Positions 53,244 to 61,224 of a stretch of DNA of 64,000 nt are shown here, piece by piece. A model generated the notes under the pieces. That model had not been told where the DNA came from and searched no databases. It was given only the letters and a program-made list of their open reading frames with translations. Within the stretch, counting starts at the first letter, position 1, and each line of letters opens with the position of its first letter. Both the position numbers and the translations under genes were made by a program. Source of the stretch: Enterobacter cloacae (lineage in GTDB: Bacteria > Pseudomonadota > Gammaproteobacteria > Enterobacterales > Enterobacteriaceae); NCBI GenBank assembly GCA_014169315.1, contig AP022133.1, positions 186,001-250,000 on the forward strand, in the 5' to 3' direction.

Positions 53244-53259
53244 TGGCACGATTCTGGCA
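53244..53259 (+). promoter_or_regulatory. Sigma-54 promoter of the RNA-repair operon
   Basis: TGGCACGATTCTGGCA matches the sigma-54 consensus TGGCACG-N4-TTGC, with a single mismatch in the -12 box. The GG and GC are separated by exactly ten bases. It points toward the slipin gene and lies 137 bases from the rtcR start. The AT-rich 53108-53243 stretch between them would hold the RtcR binding sites and an IHF site, which cannot be defined by eye. Confidence 0.9.
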
Positions 53260-53269
53260 ATACAGATAA

Positions 53270-53530
53270 CGTCACGACGTTGAGCACACAGGGGGTTAAG
53301 GCCCCGTCGGCGCATCAGGAACGGCAAGGCTGTTTTCCGGGGGCGTTCCGTCAACCAATGACACACAGAAGGGTTCGATTCCCGATTCATTCTCCCAATG
53401 AAAACTGGTCGTAAACATCAAAGTAAAAACGGGGTATTGCGCAGTCAGCAATCCCAATGAAGGCCGCCGGTAACGGTGCCGGATCGCAGGCGAAAAGGCA
53501 TTCCCCTGTGATTTCGTGCCTGCACCCGCG
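53270..53530 (+). ncRNA. Structured leader RNA with tRNA-like T-loop, Y-RNA (Yrl) candidate
   Basis: Between the sigma-54 start site and the slipin gene lie 280 bases with many stems. They include GGGG/CCCC (53292-53305), GGAACG (53318-53323) with CGTTCC (53344-53349), GGGTATTGC/GCAATCCC (53432-53455), and a long stem GCAGGCGAAA (53486-53495) with TTTC and GCCTGC (53512-53523). GGGTTCGATTCCC at 53371-53383 is a tRNA T-loop mimic. Salmonella rtc operons encode tRNA-mimicking Y RNAs (YrlA, YrlB) in the same place, normally with Rsr. Identity as Y RNA is inference. Confidence 0.55.
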
Positions 53531-53551
53531 CCTGACTTTAAGGAATATAAA

Positions 53552-54679
53552 ATGGCTAAAAAAATCACGATAAAAAAAGGTCAGTTAGGACTGGTAGCAA
53601 AAGCTGGCGATTATTACCGGGTACTGGAGGCGGGCGAACACCGTCTGGGGTGGTTCAATACGGACGACGTGCTGGTGGTGAGCCAGGACGGCAGTGAGGT
53701 GCCGGATGCGCTGGCGGATTATCTGCGCCGCTTTCAGCCTGACTGGGTGGCACGTTACTGCCTGGCGGTTGATCTTACTGCGGATGAAATCGGGGTGTTA
53801 TCGAACAACGGTGTATTGCAGGAGATTGTGCCGCCTTGTACACGTTGTCTGTACTGGCAGCAGGATGCTGCGTTGACCCTGAAAAGAATCGATACCCGCG
53901 ACGTGCAGGTGCCGGTGGATGTGATGAATGCTGCTCTGCAACCGCGTCGTAATGGCGCGGTAAAGGGGCGCGACGCGATGCTGGTCGTACAGGTACCTGC
54001 CTGGCACGTTGGGGTGGTGAAAATCGACGGAGAAATTCAGGCACTGTTACCGCCGGGCCTGACGGCATACTGGAAAATTAACCATCTCGTAGAGGCAGAG
54101 GTAGTGGATACACGCCTTCAGGTGGTGGAAGTGAGTGGGCAGGAGATCCTGACGAAGGACAAAGTTAACCTGCGCCTGAATCTGGCGGCCAACTGGCGCT
54201 ACGGCGACGTGCTGCAGGCGTGCGGACAGCTTACGAAACCGTTGGAACATTTGTACCGCGAACTCCAGTTCGCACTGCGTGAGGCGGTCGGCACCCGCAC
54301 TCTCGATGAGTTACTGGAAGATAAGCAGATCATTGATGAGGTGGTCAGCAAACAGGTGCAAGGCCGCCTGTTACCCTTTGGAATGGAAATTGCGTCACTT
54401 GGGGTAAAAGACATTGTTTTACCTGGTGATATGAAAACGATTTTATCCCGTCTGGTAGAGGCTGAAAAATCGGCCCAGGCGAATGTTATTCGCCGACGCG
54501 AAGAAACGGCGGCGACACGATCGCTGTTAAACACCGCAAAGGTGATGGAGAACAACCCGGTGGCGCTGCGTTTAAAAGAGCTGGAAACCCTGGAAAGGGT
54601 CGCGGAACGTATCGACAAAATTTCGGTATTTGGTGGTCTGGACCAGGTATTACACGGCCTTGTTAATCTGAAAGGATAG
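53552..54679 (+). CDS. Slipin family (SPFH/Band 7) protein of an RNA-repair operon
   Basis: A 375-residue SPFH-domain protein. The N-terminal region (1-135) is family specific. The SPFH core (about 140-300) includes EVSGQEILTKDKVNLRLNL and GVKDIVLPGDMKTIL, and a helical C-terminal part (AEKSAQANVIRRREETAATRSLLNTA) follows. No N-terminal membrane helix is seen. SPFH proteins scaffold membranes; the role with RtcB is unknown. The start at 53552 (MAKKITIKKG) follows TAAGGAATATAAA. An in-frame GTG at 53516 lies in the leader stem and is rejected. Next gene after four bases. Confidence 0.9.
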   Translation: MAKKITIKKGQLGLVAKAGDYYRVLEAGEHRLGWFNTDDVLVVSQDGSEVPDALADYLRRFQPDWVARYCLAVDLTADEIGVLSNNGVLQEIVPPCTRCLYWQQDAALTLKRIDTRDVQVPVDVMNAALQPRRNGAVKGRDAMLVVQVPAWHVGVVKIDGEIQALLPPGLTAYWKINHLVEAEVVDTRLQVVEVSGQEILTKDKVNLRLNLAANWRYGDVLQACGQLTKPLEHLYRELQFALREAVGTRTLDELLEDKQIIDEVVSKQVQGRLLPFGMEIASLGVKDIVLPGDMKTILSRLVEAEKSAQANVIRRREETAATRSLLNTAKVMENNPVALRLKELETLERVAERIDKISVFGGLDQVLHGLVNLKG

Positions 54680-54683
54680 CGCA

Positions 54684-54941
54684 ATGCAACAGAGCGATCT
54701 TGAATTACTGACGGCGTCAAACGGCGCACCGATCAATATGTGGACTCACGGCGTTCCCGTGGAGCCAGAGGCGCAATTGCTGAGTACTGCAAAGATGCCG
54801 TTTATTTTCAAACACCTTGCGGTGATGCCCGACGTACATCTCGGTAAAGGCTCTAAAGACATCGAGGCAGTGATGGCAGCGCAATCGTCGCTGGTGGAGA
54901 TCGTTCACACCCTGCGTCAGGTAGTATGTGTAAAAGGATGA
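54684..54941 (+). pseudogene. rtcB: Internally deleted rtcB (RNA 3'-phosphate/5'-OH ligase remnant)
   Basis: An open 85-residue frame. Residues 1-56 match the N-terminus of RtcB (PFIFKHLAVMPDVHLGKGS), then KDIEAVMAAQSSLVEIVHTLRQ continues as the C-terminal 30 residues. RtcB is normally about 408 residues, so about 323 codons are missing, in frame, with no stop or frameshift. All metal-binding Cys/His/Asp residues and the guanylylated His lie in the missing part, so the ligase activity must be absent. Ribosome-binding site and spacing to the next gene are kept. Assembly collapse is an alternative. Confidence 0.88.
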
Positions 54942-54944
54942 AAA

Positions 54945-55733
54945 ATGAGCAACAACGATGTTGATAGCGCGATGCGTGAACGCGTCTGCGGGCAACTTCA
55001 CGATGTAGAGCAGCGCTATAACGTGCGCGTGCTCTACGCCTGTGAATCAGGCAGTAGGGGATGGGGGGTTGCCTCACCGGATAGCGATTATGATGTGAGG
55101 TTTTTGTATGTTCACCGCCCTGAATGGTATCTGCGCGTCGAGTCCCAGCGGGATGTGATCGAGCTGCCGATAGATGATGAACTGGACGTATGTGGCTGGG
55201 AATGGCGTAAGGCTCTGGGCCTGTTGAAGGGTGCAAATCCGACGCTAATAGAATGGCTGGATTCCCCTGTTGTCTATCAGGAAGATGAAACGGTGCTGGC
55301 CGAGCTGCGCGCGCTGATACCCGCGTGGTTCTCGCCATTGCGCGCCCGCTGGCATTACTTCTCAATGGCCCGGAAAAACTTCCGTGGATATTTACAGGGG
55401 GAAACGGTTCGGCTGAAAAAGTATTTTTATGTCCTGCGCCCTTTGCTGGCGGTGCGGTGGGTAGAAGCGGGGAAGGGCGTTCCACCTATGCGTTTTGCCG
55501 CACTGCTTGCCGGGAGTGAACTGTGTGCGCCGTTACGTGCGGAAATTGATGCATTGCTGGAAATAAAACAGCGCGCAGGTGAAGCGGAATATGGTCCTAA
55601 ACGGCCATTAATCCACGCTTTTTTGCAAAGTGAGCTGGTGAGAGGAGAATTACCGCCGGTACTACCCGACAGCAGTGAAGGAGATTTAAAAGATCTGGAT
55701 TCGCTGCTGATGAGAACAGTAATGAAAAGCTAA
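54945..55733 (+). CDS. RlaP-type nucleotidyltransferase of an RNA-repair operon
   Basis: A 262-residue DNA polymerase beta-like nucleotidyltransferase (RlaP family, like B. subtilis YcgL). The catalytic motif is Gly36-Ser37 (ESGSRGWG) followed by Asp48 and Asp50 in SPDSDYDVR. RlaP genes are found beside RtcB ligases and are predicted to add nucleotides to, or modify, RNA ends; the reaction is not proven. The start at 54945 lies three bases after the truncated rtcB stop, with AAGGATGAAAA as ribosome-binding site. It is the last gene of the operon; rtcA is absent. Confidence 0.88.
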   Translation: MSNNDVDSAMRERVCGQLHDVEQRYNVRVLYACESGSRGWGVASPDSDYDVRFLYVHRPEWYLRVESQRDVIELPIDDELDVCGWEWRKALGLLKGANPTLIEWLDSPVVYQEDETVLAELRALIPAWFSPLRARWHYFSMARKNFRGYLQGETVRLKKYFYVLRPLLAVRWVEAGKGVPPMRFAALLAGSELCAPLRAEIDALLEIKQRAGEAEYGPKRPLIHAFLQSELVRGELPPVLPDSSEGDLKDLDSLLMRTVMKS

Positions 55734-55736
55734 AGA

Positions 55737-55771
55737 ATGGCCCGGTGGTGAAAACACCCGGGCCATTCTTG
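55737..55771. terminator. Shared terminator of the RNA-repair operon and lysC
   Basis: AGAATGGCCCGG and CCGGGCCATTCT pair across a short loop, between the converging nucleotidyltransferase and lysC genes. The stem is strong but the flanking T-tracts are poor on both sides. Confidence 0.75.
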
Positions 55772-55774
55772 CGC

Positions 55775-57124
55775 TTATTCAAACAAATTCTGATGAAGTT
55801 TCTGCACAACCTGCTCCGCCTGATCGGCAGGGACCAGGAAGCAGAGGTTGTAGCTGGACGCGCCATAGCAAATCATGCGGATGTTGAACGGATCGAGTAC
55901 GCCGAAGACCTCTTTGCCTACGCCGCAGGCGCGGGACAGCTTATTACCGATGATGGCAACCAGCGCCAGGTTCTCTTCCACTTCAACGCGGCACAGCTCA
56001 GACAGCTCAATCAGCAGCGACTGCGTCAGCAGGGTGTCGCCAGTAGAAGTAGAGCCGGTCGTATCCAGCGTCAGCGCGATGCTGACTTCAGAGGTGGTGA
56101 TCAGATCCACGGAGATATTGTGGCGCGCCAGAATACCAAATACTTCAGCCAGGAAGCCGCGGGAGTGCAGCATATTCAGGCTGTGCAGCGTCACCAGCGT
56201 CTGACGGCGACGCAGGGCGATCGCGCGGAACAGCGGTGGGTTTTCGGTTTTCTTACACACCAGCGTACCGCCCGCCTTCGGGTCTTTACTGGAACCGACG
56301 AAGACCGGGATATCGCTGCGTACGGCAGGCAGCAACGTCGCCGGGTGCAGCACTTTCGCACCGAAGGTGGCCATTTCCGCAGCTTCTTCAAATGCGATCA
56401 CATCAATACGTTTTGCCGCAGAAACCACGCGCGGGTCGGTGGTGTAAATGCCCGGAACGTCAGTCCAGATATCCACACGGGTGGCATGCAGAGCTTCACC
56501 CAGCAGAGCCGCGGTGTAGTCACTGCCACCACGGCCAAGCGTGGTGGTACGGCCTTTGGCTTCGCTGCCAATAAAGCCCTGAGTGATCACCATGCCTTCT
56601 GCCAGGCGCGGAACCAGTTGCTGATGGGTCAGTTCGGCCAGAACCTCAACGTCCGGCTCGGCGCGGCCAAAGCGATCGCTGGTGCGCATAATTTTACGCA
56701 CGTCAAACCACTGCGCCTGAACGTTACGTGCGCGCAGGATCTCAACGAACAGCAGGGTAGACATCAGTTCACCGTGGCTGACCAGCTCGTCAGTCAGGGC
56801 AGTGGACGTTGCCAGGGAAGCCGCTTCTGCCAGAGTGGTGATATTTTCCAGCAGGCGTTCCACTTCCTCGCGGATCACGTTCGGGTTTTGCAAACGTTCA
56901 AGGATGTTGAACTGAATTTTGCGCAGTGCATCCAGCTTCACGAAACGTTCGGTCGCTTCCAGTCCTTCAGATAGAGAAACCAACAGGTTCGTCACGCCAG
57001 CGGAGGCAGAAAGCACCACCAGGCGGGTATTCGGATCGGCCAGCACCACATCGGCGCTGCGGTTCATGGCATCGTAATCAGCCACACTGGTGCCGCCAAA
57101 CTTGGCGACCACAAAACTCGTCAT
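55775..57124 (-). CDS. lysC: Lysine-sensitive aspartokinase III LysC
   Basis: A 449-residue enzyme that phosphorylates aspartate at the head of lysine, threonine and methionine synthesis. The N-terminal amino-acid kinase domain has KFGGTSV (8-14) and GRGGSDYTAALLG. Two C-terminal ACT domains (about 300-449) hold the lysine site, with VDLITTSEVSIALTLD conserved. Feedback residues look wild type. The ribosome-binding site is CACGAGGTTGTT. In E. coli a lysine riboswitch of over 170 bases precedes the gene. Here the leader is only about 78 bases and has none. Confidence 0.97.
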   Translation of the reverse strand: MTSFVVAKFGGTSVADYDAMNRSADVVLADPNTRLVVLSASAGVTNLLVSLSEGLEATERFVKLDALRKIQFNILERLQNPNVIREEVERLLENITTLAEAASLATSTALTDELVSHGELMSTLLFVEILRARNVQAQWFDVRKIMRTSDRFGRAEPDVEVLAELTHQQLVPRLAEGMVITQGFIGSEAKGRTTTLGRGGSDYTAALLGEALHATRVDIWTDVPGIYTTDPRVVSAAKRIDVIAFEEAAEMATFGAKVLHPATLLPAVRSDIPVFVGSSKDPKAGGTLVCKKTENPPLFRAIALRRRQTLVTLHSLNMLHSRGFLAEVFGILARHNISVDLITTSEVSIALTLDTTGSTSTGDTLLTQSLLIELSELCRVEVEENLALVAIIGNKLSRACGVGKEVFGVLDPFNIRMICYGASSYNLCFLVPADQAEQVVQKLHQNLFE

Positions 57125-57208
57125 AACAACCTCGTGTCAGGGAATGAATAAAGCGACCTTGGCACAAGAATGATACGAAAACAGGTGCAGGCGCGAAATA
57201 CGGCCCTA

Positions 57209-57237
57209 TAAATAAAATGTGGGGGAGGTCCTGTCAA
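57209..57237 (-). promoter_or_regulatory. lysC promoter
   Basis: On the minus strand TTGACA (57232-57237) and TATTTA (57209-57214) are separated by 17 bases. The predicted start near 57202 gives a leader of about 78 bases, too short for a lysine riboswitch. The rest of the 375-base lysC-pgi gap (57238-57499) is AT-rich promoter sequence for pgi, with a GGGGGGTACCCC palindrome at 57265-57276 and no gene. Confidence 0.7.
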
Positions 57238-57499
57238 TGCTGGGATTATGCGGATTTTTTATGGGGGGGTACCCCTCAGTAACAGGACTTATAACAGAGC
57301 CATATTTTATGCTCCATTTTAGCCCATTTTGGGCGACATTTCGCCGCTCCTGGAGGCCATTCCAGCAGCTATACTTTTTGGGTCTTTTCACCTGTGTTTG
57401 ATGCAGGCCAGGGCAATGGCATAAAAACCATCACAATTTTTATTTGCAGGCGCTACAATCGACCGCAGTCACAATTCTCAAATCAGAAGAGTATTGCTA

Positions 57500-59149
57500 A
57501 TGAAAAACATCAACCCAACGCAGACCGCTGCCTGGCAGGCACTACAGAAACATTTTGATGAAATGAAAGACGTCACCATCGCGGATTTGTTCGCGAAAGA
57601 TGCCGATCGTTTCAATAAGTTCTCCGCGACCTTCGATGACCTGATGCTGGTGGATTTCTCCAAAAACCGCATTACCGAAGAAACGCTGGCGAAACTGCAG
57701 GATCTGGCGAAAGAGACAGAGCTGGCAGATGCCATCAAATCCATGTTCTCCGGTAAGAAGATCAACCGCACTGAAGACCGTGCTGTGCTGCACGTGGCGC
57801 TGCGTAACCGTAGCAATACTCCAATCATCGTTGACGGCAAAGATGTGATGCCGGAAGTGAACGCGGTGCTGGAAAAGATGAAAGCGTTCTCTGAAGCGAT
57901 CATCTCCGGAAGCTGGAAAGGCTACACTGGCAAAGCGATCACTGACGTGGTGAACATTGGTATCGGCGGTTCTGACCTCGGCCCATTCATGGTGACCGAA
58001 GCGCTGCGCCCATACAAAAACCACCTCAACATGCACTTTGTCTCTAACGTCGATGGTACCCACATCGCTGAAGTGCTGAAGAACGTGAACCCGGAAACCA
58101 CCCTGTTCCTGGTCGCGTCTAAAACCTTCACCACTCAGGAAACCATGACCAACGCCCACAGCGCACGCGACTGGTTCCTGAAAACTGCGGGCGACAACAA
58201 GCACGTCGCAAAACACTTCGCGGCGCTGTCTACCAACGGCAAAGCGGTGGGTGAGTTCGGTATCGACACGGCGAACATGTTCGAGTTCTGGGACTGGGTT
58301 GGTGGCCGCTACTCTCTGTGGTCGGCAATCGGTCTGTCCATCATCCTGTCCGTTGGCTTCGACAACTTCGTTGAGCTGCTCTCCGGCGCGCACGCGATGG
58401 ATAAACACTTCTCCACCACGGCACCTGAGAAAAACCTGCCAGTGCTGCTGGCGCTGATCGGTATCTGGTACAACAACTTCTTCGGTGCTGAAACTGAAGC
58501 TATCCTGCCGTACGACCAGTACATGCACCGCTTTGCCGCTTACTTCCAGCAGGGCAACATGGAATCCAACGGTAAATACGTTGACCGTAGCGGCAACGCG
58601 GTGGATTACCAGACTGGCCCAATCATCTGGGGTGAGCCAGGCACCAACGGCCAGCATGCGTTCTACCAGCTGATTCACCAGGGCACCAAAATGGTACCGT
58701 GCGATTTCATCGCCCCGGCTATCACCCATAACCCGCTGTCCGACCACCATCCGAAGCTGCTGTCTAACTTCTTCGCCCAGACCGAAGCGCTGGCGTTCGG
58801 TAAGTCTCGCGAGGTGGTGGAGCAGGAATACCGTGACCAGGGCAAAGATCCGGCTACCCTGGATCACGTTGTGCCGTTCAAAGTGTTCGAAGGTAACCGT
58901 CCAACCAACTCCATCCTGCTGCGCGAAATGACCCCGTTCAGCCTGGGGGCGCTGATTGCCCTGTACGAGCACAAGATCTTCACTCAGGGTGCTATCCTGA
59001 ACATCTTCACCTTTGACCAGTGGGGCGTTGAGCTGGGTAAACAGCTGGCAAACCGCATTCTGCCAGAGCTGGGTGACGATAAAGCAATTAACAGCCACGA
59101 CAGCTCGACAAATGGTTTGATTAATCGTTATAAAGCATGGCGTGCGTAA
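57500..59149 (+). CDS. pgi: Glucose-6-phosphate isomerase
   Basis: A 549-residue glycolytic enzyme interconverting glucose 6-phosphate and fructose 6-phosphate. Family segments are [29 protein letters not shown], and the signature [20 protein letters not shown] near the C-terminus. It is nearly identical to E. coli. The start at 57500 (MKNINPTQ) gives the family length; an in-frame TTG two codons upstream is less likely. It is divergent from lysC. Confidence 0.98.
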   Translation: MKNINPTQTAAWQALQKHFDEMKDVTIADLFAKDADRFNKFSATFDDLMLVDFSKNRITEETLAKLQDLAKETELADAIKSMFSGKKINRTEDRAVLHVALRNRSNTPIIVDGKDVMPEVNAVLEKMKAFSEAIISGSWKGYTGKAITDVVNIGIGGSDLGPFMVTEALRPYKNHLNMHFVSNVDGTHIAEVLKNVNPETTLFLVASKTFTTQETMTNAHSARDWFLKTAGDNKHVAKHFAALSTNGKAVGEFGIDTANMFEFWDWVGGRYSLWSAIGLSIILSVGFDNFVELLSGAHAMDKHFSTTAPEKNLPVLLALIGIWYNNFFGAETEAILPYDQYMHRFAAYFQQGNMESNGKYVDRSGNAVDYQTGPIIWGEPGTNGQHAFYQLIHQGTKMVPCDFIAPAITHNPLSDHHPKLLSNFFAQTEALAFGKSREVVEQEYRDQGKDPATLDHVVPFKVFEGNRPTNSILLREMTPFSLGALIALYEHKIFTQGAILNIFTFDQWGVELGKQLANRILPELGDDKAINSHDSSTNGLINRYKAWRA

Positions 59150-59162
59150 TTAATATGTCATG

Positions 59163-59193
59163 AAAAATGCCGGCGGAATGCCGGCATTTTTTT
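59163..59193 (+). terminator. pgi terminator
   Basis: AAAATGCCGG-CGGAAT-GCCGGCATTTTTTT-type stem: AATGCCGG(CGGA)ATGCCGGCATT with A-run and T-run, 13 bases after the pgi stop. Confidence 0.92.
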
Positions 59194-59515
59194 ATCGGAT
59201 AATTCCTGATGTCTGTTATTTACCTCAAAAACTTGCTCTGAGTTTTATCCGAAAAACACCATTACTCCATTAATCATCGCAGTTTATTTTAGGAATATAC
59301 GGAGAATGCATTTATCAGAATTTAATTATATCTTGTTGATTTTCAATCATTTAATATTTAATTAAATATTCTTCTATTTCAATTTTATCCAATAATCCGA
59401 AAACTCCCCCCCTATTTATCCGCACGGTAATCCACCCGCATTAGTTGTGTATACTCGAATCCGCCTGAAATTCTTTTTGGGCAAACCTCCATTCATTCAA
59501 TGAAGGGAAATTGTT
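59194..59515 (+). promoter_or_regulatory. Intergenic control region of yjbEFGH
   Basis: A 322-base AT-rich stretch with no gene. TATACT at 59451-59456, preceded by TGTG, forms an extended -10. No -35 of quality is present, consistent with activator dependence. TTAGGAATATACGGAG (59289-59304) and TTAAATATTCTTC (59360-59372) each resemble half of an RcsAB box (TAAGAATATTCTTA); RcsB control of yjbEFGH is known in E. coli. The exact site is not certain. Confidence 0.5.
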
Positions 59516-59758
59516 ATGAAGAAAGTACTGTATGGCATTTTTGCCATATCTGCGCTTGCGGTGACATCTGTTTATGCTGCTCCGGTTCAGGTTGGGGAAG
59601 CGGCAGGTTCGGCTGCGACGTCTGCGTCTGCGGGAAGTTCTACCGCAGCCAGCGCCAGCACCGTAAGTTCAGCCGTGGGTGTCGCGCTGGCGGCAACCGG
59701 TGGCGGTGATGGCTCCAATACCGGAACCACGACCACCACGACGACCAGCACCCGGTAA
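59516..59758 (+). CDS. yjbE: Exopolysaccharide production protein YjbE
   Basis: An 80-residue small secreted protein: signal peptide 1-21 ([21 protein letters not shown]), then a low-complexity Ala/Ser/Gly/Thr region ending in a run of Thr. It is the first gene of the yjbEFGH operon, which in E. coli is linked to an extracellular polysaccharide and controlled by RcsB. The molecular role is unknown. It starts at 59516 after GAAGGGAAATTGTT. A hairpin (ACCACACTTCGGTGTGGTT) lies between it and yjbF and may attenuate transcription. Confidence 0.93.
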   Translation: MKKVLYGIFAISALAVTSVYAAPVQVGEAAGSAATSASAGSSTAASASTVSSAVGVALAATGGGDGSNTGTTTTTTTSTR

Positions 59759-59779
59759 TAGCGGGTGTTTTAATCATAA

Positions 59780-59798
59780 CCACACTTCGGTGTGGTTA
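59780..59798 (+). terminator. Hairpin between yjbE and yjbF
   Basis: AACCACAC-TTC-GGTGTGGTT, followed by ATTCTGATTTTT. It probably makes yjbE mRNA more abundant or more stable than the distal genes. Confidence 0.65.
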
Positions 59799-59851
59799 TT
59801 CTGATTTTTCAGGGACCTGCGGGACCTGTAGGAACCATACGGAGAAGAGTC

Positions 59852-60490
59852 GTGAAGCGACCAGGGATCATCCTGATTTGCCTGCTCTTGCAGGCATGCT
59901 CAGCCACTACCAAAGGGCTGGGGAACTCGCTGTGGGACAGCATTTTCGGCACGCCTGGCGTGCATCTGACGGATGACGAGCTGCAGAACATGCCGTATGC
60001 CAGCCAGTACATGCAGTTAAACGATGGTCCTCAACTGTTTGTGGTGCTCGCTTTCGATGAAAACGGGCAGCAGAAATGGGTGACGCAGGATCAGGCCACC
60101 ATCGTGACGCAGCATAGCCGTATTGTGAAAACGCTGCTCGGTGGCGACAACCTGCTTGAGGTGAACAACCTTGCCGCCGACCCCCTCATCAAACCGCATC
60201 AAATCACCGACGGTGCAAGCTGGACGCGCACGATGGGCTGGACAGAACACAAGCAGGTACGCTACGCCACTGCCCGCTCAACCTTCCGCTGGGACGGTAC
60301 AGACAGCATCAACATGGGCAGCGACGAAACGCAGGTTCGCGTGCTGGATGAAGAGGTGACCACTGACCAGGCCACCTGGCATAACCGCTTCTGGGTGGAT
60401 GACGAAGGGCAGATCCGCCAGTCATTGCAGTATCTCGGGGCCGGTTTCTTCCCGGTCAAAACGACCCTGATCAAGGCTGCGAAATCATGA
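59852..60490 (+). CDS. yjbF: Exopolysaccharide lipoprotein YjbF (GfcB family)
   Basis: A 212-residue predicted outer-membrane lipoprotein: signal sequence with the lipobox LLQAC at about residues 10-14, then a beta-rich domain related to GfcB/YmcC of group 4 capsule loci. It starts with GTG at 59852 after GGAGAAGAGTC, giving the lipoprotein signal directly; a frame start at 59792 would put 20 extra residues before it. It overlaps yjbG by four bases. Confidence 0.92.
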   Translation: MKRPGIILICLLLQACSATTKGLGNSLWDSIFGTPGVHLTDDELQNMPYASQYMQLNDGPQLFVVLAFDENGQQKWVTQDQATIVTQHSRIVKTLLGGDNLLEVNNLAADPLIKPHQITDGASWTRTMGWTEHKQVRYATARSTFRWDGTDSINMGSDETQVRVLDEEVTTDQATWHNRFWVDDEGQIRQSLQYLGAGFFPVKTTLIKAAKS

Positions 60491-61224
60491 AAATACTCAT
60501 CCGCGCTGTGCTGATCGCAAGCTTTGCCACGCCGCTCGCCTGGTCTGCCGGGACGGTGAAGGTCTACATGCCGGACAGCGCACAACCCAAAACCCTGACC
60601 AACGCCGGGCATTTGCTCGATCTCGTCGGCCAGCCAAAACTGGCGAACAGCTGGTGGCCGGGAGCCGTTATCAGCGAGCGACAGGCAACGGTGGCGGCGG
60701 AACAAAAGCACAGCGCGCTGCTCGCCAGATTAACGGGGCTGGCAGAGCAGGAAGGGGGCGACGATGCGGCAGCCATTAACAGCATGCGCCAGCAGCTTCA
60801 GGCGCTGAAGGTTACCGGGCGTCTGAAAATCAATCTTGATCCGGATGAAGTCCGCGTGGTGGAAAACGGCAACCCAACGCTGGAAGGGGACTACGCGCTC
60901 TGGCTTCCGGTGGAGCCTTCCACCGTCACCGTGATGGGGCTTATCAGCCGTCCGGGAAAACTGTCCTTTACGCCGGGACGCGATGTCGCGAGCTATCTCG
61001 ATGAGCAGAGCTTGCTGAGCGGGGCAGATAACAGCTACGCATGGGTGATTTACCCCGACGGGCGCACGCAAAAAGCCCCGGTGGCCTACTGGAATAAACG
61101 CCATATCGAACCCATGCCCGGCAGCGTGATTTTCGTCGGTTTTGCCGACCACTCCTGGACGAAGGCGTATGACGGGATTAACGCCGATATCCTTCGCTCC
61201 CTGATACAGCGGATACCGGATTAA
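60487..61224 (+). CDS. yjbG: Exopolysaccharide production protein YjbG (GfcC family)
   Basis: A 245-residue periplasmic protein with an N-terminal signal peptide cleaved near residue 20 ([12 protein letters not shown]) and a GfcC-like domain. A segment near the middle reads like a SLBB-type beta-grasp ([15 protein letters not shown]), as in capsule export proteins. It overlaps both neighbours (four bases with yjbF, one base with yjbH), so the operon is tightly coupled. The exact role is unknown. Confidence 0.93.
   Translation: MKILIRAVLIASFATPLAWSAGTVKVYMPDSAQPKTLTNAGHLLDLVGQPKLANSWWPGAVISERQATVAAEQKHSALLARLTGLAEQEGGDDAAAINSMRQQLQALKVTGRLKINLDPDEVRVVENGNPTLEGDYALWLPVEPSTVTVMGLISRPGKLSFTPGRDVASYLDEQSLLSGADNSYAWVIYPDGRTQKAPVAYWNKRHIEPMPGSVIFVGFADHSWTKAYDGINADILRSLIQRIPD

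Noticed and set aside
53229..53414. 61-codon open frame in the RNA-repair leader
   Set aside because: It starts upstream of the predicted transcription start, has no ribosome-binding site and lies over the structured RNA.
57125..57499. Possible lysine riboswitch before lysC
   Set aside because: Both strands were read for the conserved aptamer segments, which are missing. The promoter position leaves too little leader. Reported instead as an absence.
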